Part shown: positions 44,805 to 56,430 of the stretch, piece by piece
Layout: each line of letters begins with the position of its first letter
Numbering within the stretch: position 1 is the first letter of the stretch
DNA from: Cephalotus follicularis
Lineage: Eukaryota > Streptophyta > Magnoliopsida > Oxalidales > Cephalotaceae
Assembly (NCBI GenBank): GCA_001972305.1
Contig: BDDD01000716.1
Coordinates: forward strand, 186,001 to 250,000
Length of the DNA: 64,000 bases
Direction: 5' to 3'
Notes under the pieces: generated by a model
What the model was told of the DNA's origin: nothing
What the model saw: the letters and a program-made list of their open reading frames with translations, nothing else
Databases searched by the model: none
Position numbers and translations under genes: made by a program

Positions 44805-46226
44805 ATGTAAGATGTTTTTTCAATAAAAGTTTGAAAATTTTTCAAGATATGTGTCCAACATTTAAGTTCCAAGTTTGCAAGGGACCGGAGGTCCAATGTT
44901 CAAGTCCTCAAACCTCTGAACAGCCACCGATCAGTTCCCTCAGTTCTACTTTAAGCATCTCGGACCATGCCCCCAAGGGGGCATCTCGGGATCGAAATTT
45001 CCTAAGCCTTACGGAGGCTCACTCTCAAAAGAGAAAACCAACACAAGCCGAGGTCTCAGACAGACCAGCGAAACAAGCGTTGAAGAGCGTCCAAGGATGC
45101 ATATACAAAAAGCCTCCTTCCGAGGAGCATGCAAAAGACTCCTTCCGAGGAGCACCTACATTTATCAACAAAGACTCCTTTCGAGGAGCACATCTAAAGA
45201 CTTCCAAGGAAGCACTAAAGACTCCTAAGGGAGCAAACACTGGTTGGCAACACCATGGGAACTTGTCCAACCAGACTTAAAATCGTGACTTGAAAGGCGA
45301 ATCCATGGGAACTCATAATGATCAAGCTCGTCGGACTGAGCACTTTAATACAAGTGTCTCCAAGTGGACTGAAAGCTCAGCCGACCTGCCCTAAAACATC
45401 TTAGGTCAGACGATGCTCTCCTCGGCAAACCCATGGGAACTTGACCGAGCAGACCAAGAATTCAACCTGTGAGTGCAAAAAGTTTTCTTATAATTACTTA
45501 AGCATTCTTTTAAGGGTCCTACGAGGACTGCCAAAGCTTGAGTGACCTCGTCCATGCAAGGTTAGCAAATTGGGACTAAGTTAAAAGTTCTAAGGGACTA
45601 TCAGCACTTATGTACACTTGAAGCTCAAGCACGCTTGGAATCAATTAAGTCCGAGAATACATGAGTTTGTTATTACTGATTAGTTACTTAAGCCTTTTTG
45701 GAGTAAGTTGCTTATTTATGAGGAATCCGAGGTAACAATAAGGATAAAATTCCCAAGGGAATTGCCAATTCAAGATGAAGACCGAGGAGGCAAAGCCTCT
45801 TTTACTCATACTTGTGTTAAGTTACTTAAGTTCTTTGGAGTCAAGTGCTCACTTATGCGAGGAATCCGAGATCACCATGAAGACAAAATTCCTAAAGGAA
45901 TTATTAACAAGTTATATATGCAAAGGCCAACTATCACGCAGGAAGTAATTTCGAGGCAAAGTCCAAGGATACAAGTTTTCTGTCAGTGGTTGTGTTAAGT
46001 TGCTTTTAAATTATTTTGGAGGAGTATCTGCTTCTACGGGAAGTCATAGGTCCCAAGGGGCAAAATCCCTAAGGGGGTTGAAAGCATACAAACTAAGTGC
46101 AAACACATGAAGCCCACAATGCAAAAAAGTAAAGACAATAGAGGATACAAAAACTTCTCTTTATTCATATGTGAAAAATTACAAGTACTAGAAGAGAAGA
46201 GATTATTACAACTAAGAAAGAAAAAG
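44805..46226 (+). other. G2 non-coding region between pol and antisense gene, with repeats
   Basis: At 45110-45240 four variants of GACTCCTTCCGAGGAGCA occur in tandem. At 45690-46090 there are three imperfect units of about 140 bp, each with GGAGT(A/C)AGT, CGAGGAATCCGAG and AAAATTCC(C/T)AA(G/A)GG. Antisense poly(A)-type signals (TGAATAAAGAGAAG on the minus strand, near 46160) suggest that the antisense transcript ends here. Confidence 0.7.
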
Positions 46227-48379
46227 CTAAGCTAAGGCAGGAGGATCGGCGGAGGTGTCGTCCTCAGGAGGAGGAGGCACAAAAGGCCCAGTTTGAGGAG
46301 GAAGAGGAGTAGCAGTCTCTGAGGCAGAATCCTTGGAGGCAGGCTCAATTTCTGGTCCCTCTTCTCCAACTCCTTGTCCAGCGTTCCTTTCCAAGGCCTC
46401 CTCAGCTCTTTCCTCCTCAGCCTCGTATCCATCTGGATAAAAATCGAAGGCCTTGGCAGCCGAGCAAAAAGCGACCTCTTCCAGGGGAACCTCTGGGTGC
46501 AGAGCCTTGACCCAATTTTTGCAAGTATAGAATCCCCGACGATAGTACTCGGAAGATTCCTTGAAGACCTCATCGCCAAAGGCATCAGAAGCCTTGAAGT
46601 CCTCCACGGAGGCTTCCATCAGACTAATGAATTCGTCAGAGGACCTAAACTCGTCAAGGGCCTCCTTCACAGCCTTGGCTTTTTCCTCCTCACGCCTCTT
46701 CAAAGACTCCTCATACTTCCTCAAGGTCTCCTCGTGTTGCTTATGCAGAGATTTGAACAGATATTGAGCCTTGGCAAGCTCTTTTTGGGCTTGATCTTTC
46801 TCTAGCACAGCCTTGTTCCTCTCCTCCGCAGTGGCCTCTTGAGCCTTGAGGACCTCCTCCAATTGAGCCTTGGCGGCCCGAGAAGTTTCCTTCTCCTCCA
46901 TCACCTCCAACCTCAGCTTGTCGTTCCTCTCCAAAATGATTGAGTAATTCTCAACCAAGAGGTGGTGGTTATTCAAAGCCTGCAAAGAAAAATGAAGTTA
47001 GAACAGAAAACAAAAGTACAAACTATACGATCAGAGGATCTTCATTTACCTCGAACTGGCTTCGCAGGCAATTGTGAACAAGGTCCTTGCTGGACCACTC
47101 CTCCCTCTCCTTTAGCTCATCCAGGAAGAGGCAGAGAGAGCTGGGGGCAAAGGGCACCCCTTGAGTATCCAGGGTAGAGGAACCCTTCCCAATTCCTTCA
47201 AGCTCTTCAATCATCCTCTCCACGTCCCGAGATGGAGGCAGGATGATGGGGACGTCCGTAGTTCGTCCGAGGATGGAGTCCATCTCGGACTCAGTGATGA
47301 GTCTCCCCTTTTTATTTGGAAACTTGTCAGAGGAACGTTCACCAATAGGGCGTTTGGCCCCTTTACCTTTGACCGCTGCTTTTTTCAGTTGCTTGGCCCC
47401 AGCAGCAGCATCTTTGGCCCTTTGTTTGGCCCCCTCTGCAGCCTTTTTCTTAGCTGCCTCCTCGGCAATCTTTCGTCTGGCCGCTTCCACAGCAGCCTTT
47501 CGTCTGGCATCTGCCTCGGCAGCCTTTTGTTTCTCTGCTGCAGCGTCAGAGGAGGACTTAGAGCCCTTGCAAGCATTGAACAGAGCATCGAACCCTCGCC
47601 GAGAAGACATAGCTGTACAAGCAGATATCGATAATGTCAGTAAGTTAAAATTAAATTACAAGATTATAAATATGAAGACAAAAAGACGGAGGAGACGAAA
47701 GCTTTATATAGTTTTCCCCCATCTCTTGGGGCATGGATTGGACAGGGGACCCCTCGTCCCCTGAGGCTTCCTCGACCTCGGCCGAGTGTGGGCTTGGGGC
47801 AATACTTAGTCCAGCCCGGAGCAGACGCTCCTCGGCAATGACAGAGTTCACCTCCTCGGGCTCTAAGTTGATGAGTTTATTGAGGTCCAGGTCCTCGGCC
47901 GCCACCTCGGACTCGTGACATCTAACGAGAAAACCTATTATGAAGCTCCACGATTGTGGTTGAAGCAGAGAAGGGTGGACTTTGAATGCCTCCAAAATCG
48001 ACAAGGCAAAGGTAGGAACAGGGATCCTCAGACCATGAGCAAGAGCCCCCTCGAAGACAACGAAAAGGCCCTCTTTACTCTTGGTGACCGTCCGAGGATC
48101 CCTGGGAAGACAGAATCTCAGCCCAGAGGGGAAGTTGAACTTGGAAGTTAGTTCAACCACGTCCTCCTGTGAGAGAGCACTGACACCAAAGCCATCAGGG
48201 GCAGAGGAGTCAGCCTCGGTGACGGGAAGGGTTGGTTCACCCACTGCAGCCCCCATGCTACCCCCAGATGGAAGGGGACCCTCGGATGGATGGGAACTCT
48301 CAGCAGGGGGGATCACTATAGCCAAAGGCTCAACCTCCAGGGGAGGAGAGAGCCTAGCAGTGCGTTTGGTTCTAGCCAT
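46227..48379 (-). CDS. G2 antisense gene (aORF), open in three exons, about 690 aa
   Basis: Transcribed opposite to gag-pol. Exon 1: 48379 to about 47680 (ATG, MARTKRTARLSPPLEVEPL). Exon 2: 47612-47050 (MSSRRGFDALFNACKGSK...). Exon 3: 46979-46227, stop at 46227-46229. The 47049-46980 intron has GAG|GTAAAT and TTTGCAG sites and joins in frame (RSQFE-ALNNHH). The intron 1 acceptor is TGTACAG at 47613; the best in-phase donor (GTCTTC, 47679) is weak. Exon 1 holds a globular part with LTSKFNFPSGLRFCLPRDP and SWSFIIGFLVRCHESE, typical of plant transposon-associated antisense ORFs. Exon 2 has an Ala/Lys-rich helix (EAARRKIAEEAAKKKAAEGA). Exon 3 is a long coiled coil (about 46985-46640), then a globular end. 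Function is unknown for the family. No stop or frameshift was found, in contrast to gag-pol. Confidence 0.82.
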
Positions 48380-48468
48380 CTAGGTCAAAATAAACAAGAT
48401 AGACGAAGAGAAAGCGAAAAGGAAAGGCAAGAATCAGTTTAAGAACAGTAACAGGAGTGCAAACTTAC
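48380..48468 (-). other. 5' UTR intron of the antisense gene
   Basis: Minus strand: donor TCTGA|GTAAGT at 48468 and acceptor GACCTAG| ending directly at the ATG (48379), with a pyrimidine-rich stretch (CTTTCCTTTTCGCTTTCTC) before it. 89 bp. Predicted from sites only. Confidence 0.6.
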
Positions 48469-48593
48469 TCAGAAACTTGATTGAAGATGATTAGAAGACG
48501 AAGGTTGGGGTTGAAGAACTGTAAATCTCAAACTCTCAAGTGTAAGCAAAAAGCAATAAGGCGTAAAAGAGTGGATTAGTGTTTTAGGGTTCC

Positions 48594-48602
48594 TTTTATA
48601 GG
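48594..48602 (-). promoter_or_regulatory. TATA box of the antisense gene
   Basis: Minus strand reads GGCCTATAAAAGGAACCC. The canonical TATAAAAGG lies about 215 bp upstream of the antisense ATG, placing the likely start near 48565, followed by a leader and the UTR intron. Confidence 0.65.
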
Positions 48603-48990
48603 CCCCAACTTTAATCCTGGCCCTCCATCTAGCAAAGATCTAAGGGTTGAGAAACCAACCGACATTCCAAGAGCGGGAAACGAAGCGGCAGAGGCGGGAA
48701 ACGCTCTGCTCGTGCCATGTGTTAAGCATGTTTAATACGTTACTTAAGTGCAATGATGTGGGTTCATTCACGAGGACCAACGGATGGGACATGAGAAGAC
48801 AAGGGGACAGGTTTGATCCTCTACCAAGACACATCCCACATCCCAACATTTTTCAAAAAATAATACAAGGCAGTTTTTGTTCTCGGCTGATTCATGAGAA
48901 GAGGATTAATGGCAAGCTTAGCAAAGGTGAATTGCCTAGGCCACGGCTCTCAACTCTGCTCCTTCTCCTCTGACCACGGTCAGAGAACAA

Positions 48991-49006
48991 GGACCAGGGG
49001 GGCATA
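48991..49006 (+). other. G2 polypurine tract
   Basis: GGACCAGGGGGGCATA directly before the 3' LTR start. Confidence 0.7.
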
Positions 49007-50041
49007 TGATGTGGGGAAAAGTTAAGTTAAATAAAAAAGCAACACGTGTCCTCATCCAAGCACTACCAGGTGTCTAAGTGACTCAACAATTGATGAATTA
49101 AAGGCAGAGGAAGCCTGTTGGCCAACAGAACAGTGGTTAAAGGAGGATTCTTCCTCGGCATAAGTGCCGAGGACCCGTCCAGTGATTCCAGTACAAAAAT
49201 TATCCTCCTCGGATCCAGGTCCGAGGACGCAATTTGAAGCAACCCAGCCGAGGACACCCTCGGCCACATAACAGGCGATCTATGCCAAGTGCATCTGTGG
49301 AAGGAGAAGAATTAGGAGCCAAGGGACGACTATCTTATTAGCCCAAAAGCAGCTCCTCTCCTCGGACTCAGAGCCAGAAGACCACATCCAAGGTGTAAGG
49401 GCCAAGGACTTCCTCGGCCCAAAGTATCTACCGGACATAAAACAGGGGGCACGCCCCCCACTATACAGAAGCCGAGGACCTCCTACTCAGACGTACTCCA
49501 ATTCGTTTCATCATCGGAACCGTGGCGGTGACTCACTTTCCTCTAAAGCCATGCAGACGGAGGACCACAACCTTATCTACAGGATAAGGAGATTATCTTC
49601 AGCGGATTTGTTGGGATTCATACTTATCCAAATGAAGAGTTAGAGTCATAATCAACTACAACAAAGGAAAGAAGAGATAATTCAGGCGGAGAAAAGGGGA
49701 ATGACCGAGATCCTCGGCATTTCCCTAGGGGATAACATCAACCTCCATTTTTCACGCTCTAGCAGTTACAAAAACTCTACTATAAATACAAGTTCAACAG
49801 ACTGAACAAAGGTGAGCAATTTTTACATTACAAAGAGCATTATTTCATCTGCACATTGTCTAACTTGAGCGTCGGAGTGTCCCCGGGAGAACAACCTCCT
49901 GGGCTTTCCACCATTTTTGCTACCTTGTGCAGGTGTCCGAGATCAACCTCTTCCTCAATGCATACTTTGACCAGCGTTTCTCTCTACAAATAAAAGTCCT
50001 CCACGTAGGATACTGTTGAGAGAAGGATTTCTGTATCAACA
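49007..50041 (+). repeat. G2 3' LTR (1035 bp)
   Basis: TGATGTGGGGAAAAG to TATCAACA. It holds several GCCGAGGAC-type motifs (49140-49500), a TATA box near 49782, and a CT-rich end. The outer target duplication cannot be checked because the 5' LTR start is lost. Confidence 0.93.
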
Positions 50042-50900
50042 TATATAATGCTAAAAAATTCAGATTATAATCACATAATCCTTATAGTTTTATAAATAAC
50101 AAATATCATTTAAAATTGATATATATAAAAAGTCAATTTTATACCTAAACCTTATCATCTGAGTCACTGTTGCAAGTACTAAAATCAATGGTCGATTTTG
50201 AAAAATGTCCCAGTTGTTGAACCTATTCGTTTCCTGGAAATTAAAAGCGATAATAAGCATTAGGATGGCTGTTGCAGGTACGAAAATAAGCATGTTACTT
50301 TTAGGAGAAAAAAATTCTAAAATTGTGTCATTGAAGCAGTGCAGTTTAAGATTTCATTTTTACCAATCTAAGAATAGATAGCATAATCTCAAACAATTGG
50401 ACCTATAAAAAACTGTGAAAAGTGTTGGTTTTTTCATTTTAGATATGAGAAGTGTGATATTAACGGGGAACAAATATGACTTTTAACAAAACTCAAGTGC
50501 TCCAGCACTCTCTAATAGAAAGCTATCATAACCCTAAGATTTATGAAAGAAAAAAAAAACACAAAAACAAAATCATGCCGATACCACTACAGATAAAGTG
50601 AAATAGAACCTAACTTAGCATAAAGCAGAATCAATGTCTAATATTAGTCTTCTTTTTTACCTCTACATTGAACAAAATAGTACAAAAAGGGGAAAATGGC
50701 CATCAATTCTCTGTTCAGTTGCAAAGAAATGAAAGCAATGCATTTTTTAAAATTATCAGCTAATTAGCTAAGCCGTGATCAAGGAAAATAGCAAAAGAAG
50801 GTGAAAAGGCTTGTTTGGTAGCTAAGAAAATGTGGATTCAAAAAAAGAAAAGAAAAAGCGATTTTTAAAAACTTTAATTCAAAAATCTTGAGGCGATCTG
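50042..50900. other. AT-rich spacer
   Basis: No gene, clear repeat or RNA seen. Confidence 0.6.
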
Positions 50901-50904
50901 GCTC

Positions 50905-51188
50905 AATTCGAAAATCCCGATGTTGACCTCGCTCATGTACAGCACGCCCGATCACTCCTCATGAGGAGGTAATCGTGGCTCAGGGCCCACATGAAGCCGG
51001 AGGTGGCGACAGTGGGCATGGGTAGGGAGATAAGCTCGGCCACGACCCGCTTCAAGGAGTTGCTCATGTTGTGGAGGCGGTGGCGTGCTTGTGTGTAGCC
51101 GGCAGCTTGGGTCCAGTTGAGTTCGAAGCCGTTGGAGTTATTGCCTTGGGAAGTGGTGATCAAAGCCGAGCCTTGTCTTGGGAGAGAT
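50905..51188 (-). pseudogene. Fragment of peroxisomal enoyl-CoA delta-isomerase-like gene
   Basis: The minus strand reads GSALITTSQGNNSNGFEL, WTQAAGYTQARHRLHNMSNS, LKRVVAELISLPMPTVAT, GFMWALSHDYLLMRSDR and, after a one-base frameshift, VLYMSEVNIGI. These correspond to successive conserved blocks of plant enoyl-CoA hydratase/isomerase family proteins (ECI type: ALITT...FSNGFDL..A, PMPTVAAVTGHASAAG, ALSHDYVLMR, LYMSEVDI). The residues between PTVA and the G of GFMWALSHDY are missing (about seven, including the GHAS-type oxyanion-hole turn), and KFF before SNGF is gone. With the frameshift it is a dead copy. It is GC-richer than its surroundings, has no introns in view, and lacks the N- and C-terminal parts. 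Family knowledge is from memory; similarity has not been searched. Confidence 0.75.
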
Positions 51189-51362
51189 CCAAGTGTGGTG
51201 TTGGGAGAGATCCGAGAGCATGGGTGACTTGTCCTGAGAAAGTGTGGTGTTGGGAGGATCATTTGGCTTAGGAGGACCAGAACTCTGCGAGGGTATTTTG
51301 GAAAATAATAAAAATTTAGACAGAAATCCTTGCTTTTAAGGGTGTTATTTATAAACTATAAG
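51189..51362. other. Flank of the pseudogene
   Basis: Contains a short duplication (GTGTGGTGTTGGGAG twice, 51191-51262). No other signal. Confidence 0.5.
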
Positions 51363-51367
51363 GATTA
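51363..51367. repeat. Target-site duplication of K2, left copy (GATTA)
   Basis: Matches 56768-56772. Confidence 0.85.
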
Positions 51368-51590
51368 TGTTATAAACTTCTGTGATTAACTAACAACCGA
51401 AGATTGCACTATAAAGAATTTCAGAGAGAAAATGAGAGAGAATAAGAGATTTCTTATTATGAATTCTTTAATTTCTTCTTAACATTACATTCATATTTAT
51501 AGGAGTTTAGGGGGTTGTTGGAATAGTAATTGGGTTGTTGGAATAGTAATTCATACCTAATTTTGCCTAACTTTGACTAATTTTACAATA
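51368..51590 (-). repeat. K2 3' LTR
   Basis: 223 bp; contains a 24-bp direct duplication around GGTTGTTGGAATAGTAATT. The purine stretch AATAGGGAG precedes it on the minus strand. Confidence 0.9.
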
Positions 51591-51734
51591 CTCCCTATTG
51601 AATTTCTATTACATATTACTATGACTGCCTCGTTAAAACCTTGTTAGGAAAAACCCATTGGGATAAAAACATTTGCGAAGGAAAAAGAGTACAGTCTCCC
51701 CCTGAAACAAAACTTCACAAGTTCTTGAACTGTA

Positions 51735-52406
51735 TTAATGAAGATCTTTAATCTGACGCATCCCAATATCATGTCTGAGCTTCTTGAATGTAGTACCTAG
51801 TAATGCCTTCGTAAATAAATCCGCTAAATTGTCACTGGATCGGATTTGTTGTACATCAATATCACCCTTTTTCTGAAGTTCATGGGTGTAGAAGAATTTT
51901 GGTGAAATATGTTTCGTTCGATCTCCCTTGATATATCCTCCTCTGAGTTGTGTAATGCAAGCAGCATTATCTTTATATATTACAGTGGGATTATTTCTAA
52001 TCGAGGATAGTCCACATGATTCTTGTATATGTTGAATCATTGATCTCAACCATATACATTCTCGGCTTGCTTCATGAATTGCAATGATCTCTGAATGATT
52101 TGAAGAAGTTGCTGTCATTGTCTGTTTTGTTGATCGCCATGATATAGCAGTGTCACAAAAGGTAAAGACATAACCGGTTTGTGATCTTGCTTTATGTGGA
52201 TCAGACAAGTATCCAGCATCAGCATATCCAATCAATGTTGATTTTGTGCCCCTTGGATAAAATAGACACATATCAGTGCTTCCACGCAGATAGCACATTA
52301 TATGCTTAATTCCATTCCAGTGCCTTCTCGTTGGTGTCGAGCTATATCTTGCTAGTAAATTGACAGATAATGCAATATCAGGTCTTGTGCAATTTGCAAG
52401 ATACAA
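51735..52406 (-). pseudogene. K2 RNase H
   Basis: Open for 223 codons: MYLANCTRPDIALSVNLLAR, STLIGYADAGYLSDPHKARS, QTGYVFTFCDTAISWRSTKQ, SNHSEIIAIHEASRECIWLR, LADLFTKAL. These are the standard Copia RNase H blocks, with the catalytic Asp in YADAG and the Glu in SEIIA. It continues from the RT in a shifted frame. Confidence 0.9.
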
Positions 52407-53170
52407 TAGTGCTCCAATAGCGCTAAGATAAGGAACTTCAGGTCCAAGGATTTCTTCTCCTTCTTCTTGGGACGAAATTGATCCTTCTTGACATCAAGAG
52501 ATCGGACTACCATTGGAGTGCTTAGAGGATAAGCTTTGTCCATGTTGAATCGACTAAGAACCTTTTCAGTGTATGTGGATTTATGGATGAAGATCCCAGA
52601 TGATATGTGCTCCACCTGTATACCAAGACAAAATTTTGTTTTTCCAAGATCTTTCATTTCAAACTCACCCTTTAAATATGTCGCAGTCTTTGTAAGTTCC
52701 TCATAAGTACCTACAAGATTTAAATCATCCACATATACTGCAATAATAGCAAATCTATCGTTAGATTTTTTTGATAAAAATACATGGGCATATTTGATCA
52801 TTTGTATACCTTTCTTTGATTAAATATTCACTTAGTCGATTGTACCACATTCGACCAGATTGTTTCAATCCATACAACGAACATTGTAGCTTAATTGAAT
52901 ACATGTGGCGAGATTTGTTCGATTCAGGAACTTTAAATCCATCAGGAATTCTCATGTATATGTCACTATCAAATGACCCATATAAGTATGATGTCACTAC
53001 GTCCATAAGACGAGTTTCAAGTCCGTTCGAAGCAGCCATACTAATTAGGAATCAAAAAGTGATTCCATCCATAACTGGAGAATATGTTTCCTGGTAATCA
53101 ATACCTGGTCTCTGTGAGAACCCTTGAGCTACAAGCCTTGCTTTGTATCTCACAATTTCATTTTGCTCAT
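52352..53170 (-). pseudogene. K2 reverse transcriptase (frameshifted)
   Basis: Minus-strand pieces: LMDVVTSYLYGSFDSDIYMR, CSLYGLKQSGRMWYNRLSEY, then in another frame IIAVYVDDLNLVGT (catalytic YVDD intact) and EMKDLGKTKFCLGIQVEHI. Upstream, 53050-53170 holds further RT blocks with stops. Confidence 0.9.
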
Positions 53171-53225
53171 TTCATTTTCGGACAAATATCCATCTGAATC
53201 CAACAGGGGTTACACCATTTGGTGT

Positions 53226-54900
53226 TTAAATTATTGGTCCAAATACTTCTCGTTTGGACAAAGATTGCAACTCTGCTTGTATTGCATCCTTCCATTTTGG
53301 CCAATCATTTCTTCGTTGACATTGTTCAACACTTTGTGGTTCAGGATCCATAACATGATTTGTAATATCCAATGCAACGACATAGGCAAATTTGCCATTA
53401 ACTATAATCTCATCTCGATTCCATATTTGATCATTATGTGCATAATTAATCGAGACTTCTTGATTTTGAAATCCAACAGCCTCTTCAGGGCTTTGTACTC
53501 TCTCTGGAGTCAATGTGGGTTCTAATAACACATTCTCTTGTGTTAATGTTATTTCAGGGTTTTGCACACTACCTTTATTTGCCTTTATTTTTTGTGGTAC
53601 TATATCTTTGGCACCAAGTGGTCTACCACGTTTCAACTGTGGTTTAGACTTTAATATATCGATTGAGTTTTCACTAGCTTTAGATATATCAATTCTTGCT
53701 GGAGCATTCACAGCTGGTATATAAGATTTTACCACTTTTTGAGCATCATTAAATGCATCTGGCATTTGATTAGCAATATTTTGCAAATTAATGATCCTTT
53801 GAACTTGTAGTTCACATTCATTTGTACGTGGATCAAAACTATGTAATCTTGATGCTTTCCATGAAATTTCATTGTCATTTTTCAATAAAATCTTGTCTCC
53901 CCCTAATACTGGAAAAACCAATTCATCAAAGTGGCAGTCTGCATAACGTGCAGTAAACATGTCACCTGTTAATGGTTCAAGATACCTTATAATTGATGGA
54001 GAATCAAATCCCACATAAATGCCAAGTCTACGTTGTGGTCCCATCTTGCTCCGCTGAGGAGGTGAAATAAGGACATATACTGCACATCCAAACACTCTTA
54101 AGTGTGCTATGTTTGGTTCTTGACCAAGAACAAGTTGTAATGGAGAATATTTATGATATGAAGTCGGTCTTATACGTATAAGGGCCGCAGCATGCAATAT
54201 CGCATGTCCTCAAGCTGAAATGGGTAACTTTGATCTCATCAATAAAGGACGAGCAATCAATTAAAGTCTCTTTATAAGAGATTCGGCTAACCCATTTTGG
54301 GTGTGTACATGAGGAACAAGATGTTCAATGACAATTCCTATTGCCATACAATATTCATCAAATGCTTTGGAGCAAAATTCAGCAGCATTATCTAGTCGAA
54401 TAGACTTTATAGGATGATCTGAAAATTGTGCTTGCAATTTATTTATTTGAGCCAATAGTCTCGCAAATGCAACATTGCAAGTTGAAAGTAAGCATACATG
54501 CAACCATCTTGTCGATGCATCTATTAAGAACATGAAATACCGAAATGGTCCAGATGATGGATTAATCGGTCCACAAATATCTCCTTGAATTCTCTCTAAG
54601 AATTTTGGAGATTCTACAACGACTTTTGTTGTAGATGGTCTTATAATTAGTTTTCCCTACGAACAAGCAACACAATGGTTCTCATTATTCAATAGCATTT
54701 TCTGCTCTTTAAGTGGATGGCCATGTGAACTTTCAATGATTCGACGCATCATTGTCACACCTGGGTGGCCTAGCCGTTCATGCCAAATCATGAACCCTTT
54801 TAAGTCTATGACTTTTGAATTCACAACATTATGAGATTCAATTGCTCTTATTTTCATAATGTATAGCCCAGAAGATAGTCTAGAGAGTTTCTCCAATATT
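53226..54900 (-). pseudogene. K2 GAG-pre-integrase, integrase and linker
   Basis: Minus strand: WHERLGHPGVTMMRRI (GAG-pre-integrase, 54657-54896). The integrase core has FLIDASTRW, IRLDNAAEF and HTQNGLAESLI, carrying the D, D and E residues (54261-54533). Then LVLGQEPNIAHLRVFGCAVY, GPQRRLGIYVGFDSPSIIRY and DMFTARYADCHFDE (54197 downwards), and a variable linker to WPKWKDAIQAELQSL. Stops separate the pieces. Confidence 0.9.
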
Positions 54901-55340
54901 TGCTTTCGGCCGGAAGCATTACCAGTGATATAAAGATATTATTTGTCATTTTCATTTGTGGTTTCAATATGATAACCATTACGACGAATATCTTTGAAAC
55001 TAAGCAAGTTTCTTCTAGACTTTATCGAATATAAAGCATCTGTGATGTGCATTTGTGTTCCATTTGATAACACAAAGCTGGACATCCCAGAACCTTCAAT
55101 TAAGTCGATGTACCAGAAATTGTTCCAACATTAGCTTTTGCTATTGTCAAATGTGAAAAATATTTTTCATTCTGAAGTATTGTGTATGTTGTTGCACTGT
55201 CAGCTATGCATATATCTCCAATAGCCATTGTATGATGATCTATAGATAAAAACACACATGTTATTGATAAATATAACTATGTTGCATTTATTATTTCATA
55301 AGCACTTTATTCAAAAGTGATAAACATTAAAACAATGACA
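54901..55340 (-). pseudogene. K2 protease region (decayed)
   Basis: Lies between gag and integrase; minus-strand fragments such as DNKYLYITGNASGRKQ can be read with breaks. The protease active site was not located with confidence. Confidence 0.5.
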
Positions 55341-55347
55341 TACAATA

Positions 55348-55860
55348 TCAACCGAGATGGAAGTCTTCGTCGGAAATCACATGGTCCATTTTCTCATTTG
55401 GATCAGCTAAGAAATCATGAATGTCCAAATGAGTTGTACCCATTGAAACAAAGTCTGATTGCGTAGTTTCCAGAGGATTATAATAACCGATAAAATTTGT
55501 TTCAATTTGTTTGCCTTTCTCTTTTAGAGAAGCTTGGTACAAGTCTACCCAATGCTTCGCTGTGCGACAAGCACAATACCAATGACCTTCCATACCACAT
55601 CGATGGTAATTTCCCTTTTTACTTTGGGCTTGTCCAGCATTACTGGATTGTCCAGGATTACGCCACTTTTGACGTTGTTCTGTATCAGGATTTTGCCATT
55701 TCATACTATTATTATTGCGTGGCCCCAAGAAATTTTGATTTCTTCCATTGCCACGTCCTCTTCCACGTCCCCGTCCACGCCCTCTTCCTCGTCCTCTAAA
55801 ACGAGATGAAGTTACATTTACCTCTGGTAAAGGGGCTGAACCAGTCGGTCAACTGTCATG
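55348..55860 (-). pseudogene. K2 gag C-terminal part with damaged zinc knuckle
   Basis: Minus strand: an Arg/Gly-rich stretch (55740-55800), then NYHRCGMEGHWYCACRTAKH. The usual knuckle is CxxC-x4-H-x4-C. The first Cys is replaced (YHRC), so zinc binding would be impaired. Ends HVISDEDFHLG and stop. Confidence 0.85.
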
Positions 55861-55863
55861 ATT

Positions 55864-56430
55864 TTATAGGAGTAATTCATTATTTTGCTCCGCAATAAGA
55901 AGAAATCCAATTAGTTCACGATATTTCTTGAACTCGTGCAACTTATACTGTTGTTGCAGTAACACATTGGATGCATAAAATGTTTGATATGTTTTCTCCA
56001 GCAACATATCCTCGGTGATAACTTCACCACACATTTTTAATTGCGATACAATTTTGAACAACGTGGAATTATATTCCGAAACTGTTTTAAAGTCTTGAAA
56101 TCGTAGTTGTGCCCAATCATTCAATGTCTTTGGCAGTACAACAGCTTTCAAGTGCTCAAACCTATCATTTAGGTTTTGCCACAATTCGAGTGGATTTTCA
56201 ACAGTTAGATACTCATATTTCAGGCCATCATCAATATGATGCCTTAAGAAAATCAATGCAGTGGCACGTTCCTCACTTGATGCTGCATTATCTTCCTCAA
56301 TTGTGTGCCTTAATTTCTTAGCACTCAAATGTAGTTTCACATCAAGTACCCAAGATAGATAATTCTTTCCAGAAATGTCAAGGGCAATGAATTTCCGATT
56401 TTCAATGTTTGTCATTTTATACTGAATCAA
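55864..56430 (-). pseudogene. K2 gag N-terminal part
   Basis: 188 codons from ATG, typical of this Copia family: MTNIENRKFIALDISGKNYL, SWVLDVKLHLSAKKL, ALIFLRHHIDDGLKYEYLTV, NDWAQLRFQDFKTVSEYNST and LLIAEQNNELLL. A TAA at 55864 separates it from the nucleocapsid part; in an intact element the frame would continue. Confidence 0.9.

Larger units (their letters stand above)
38607..50041 (+). mobile_element. Ty3/Gypsy Tat-lineage element G2
   Basis: Order: truncated 5' LTR, PBS, gag, protease, RT-RNase H, second RNase H, integrase, about 4.2 kb containing an antisense gene, polypurine tract, full 3' LTR. The second RNase H domain and the antisense ORF between pol and 3' LTR are known marks of the Tat lineage. 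The two LTRs differ at about four of 495 positions by eye, so insertion was fairly recent, yet gag-pol has six in-frame stops and two frameshifts. Confidence 0.93.

Noticed and set aside
46374..47764. Plus-strand ORFs (143, 157, 173 codons)
   Set aside because: Antisense shadows of the G2 antisense gene, which has biased composition that keeps the opposite frames open.
38607..50041. Endogenous pararetrovirus or viral origin for G2
   Set aside because: Gag-protease-RT-RNase H-integrase order, two LTRs, PBS and no envelope or movement protein fit an LTR retrotransposon.
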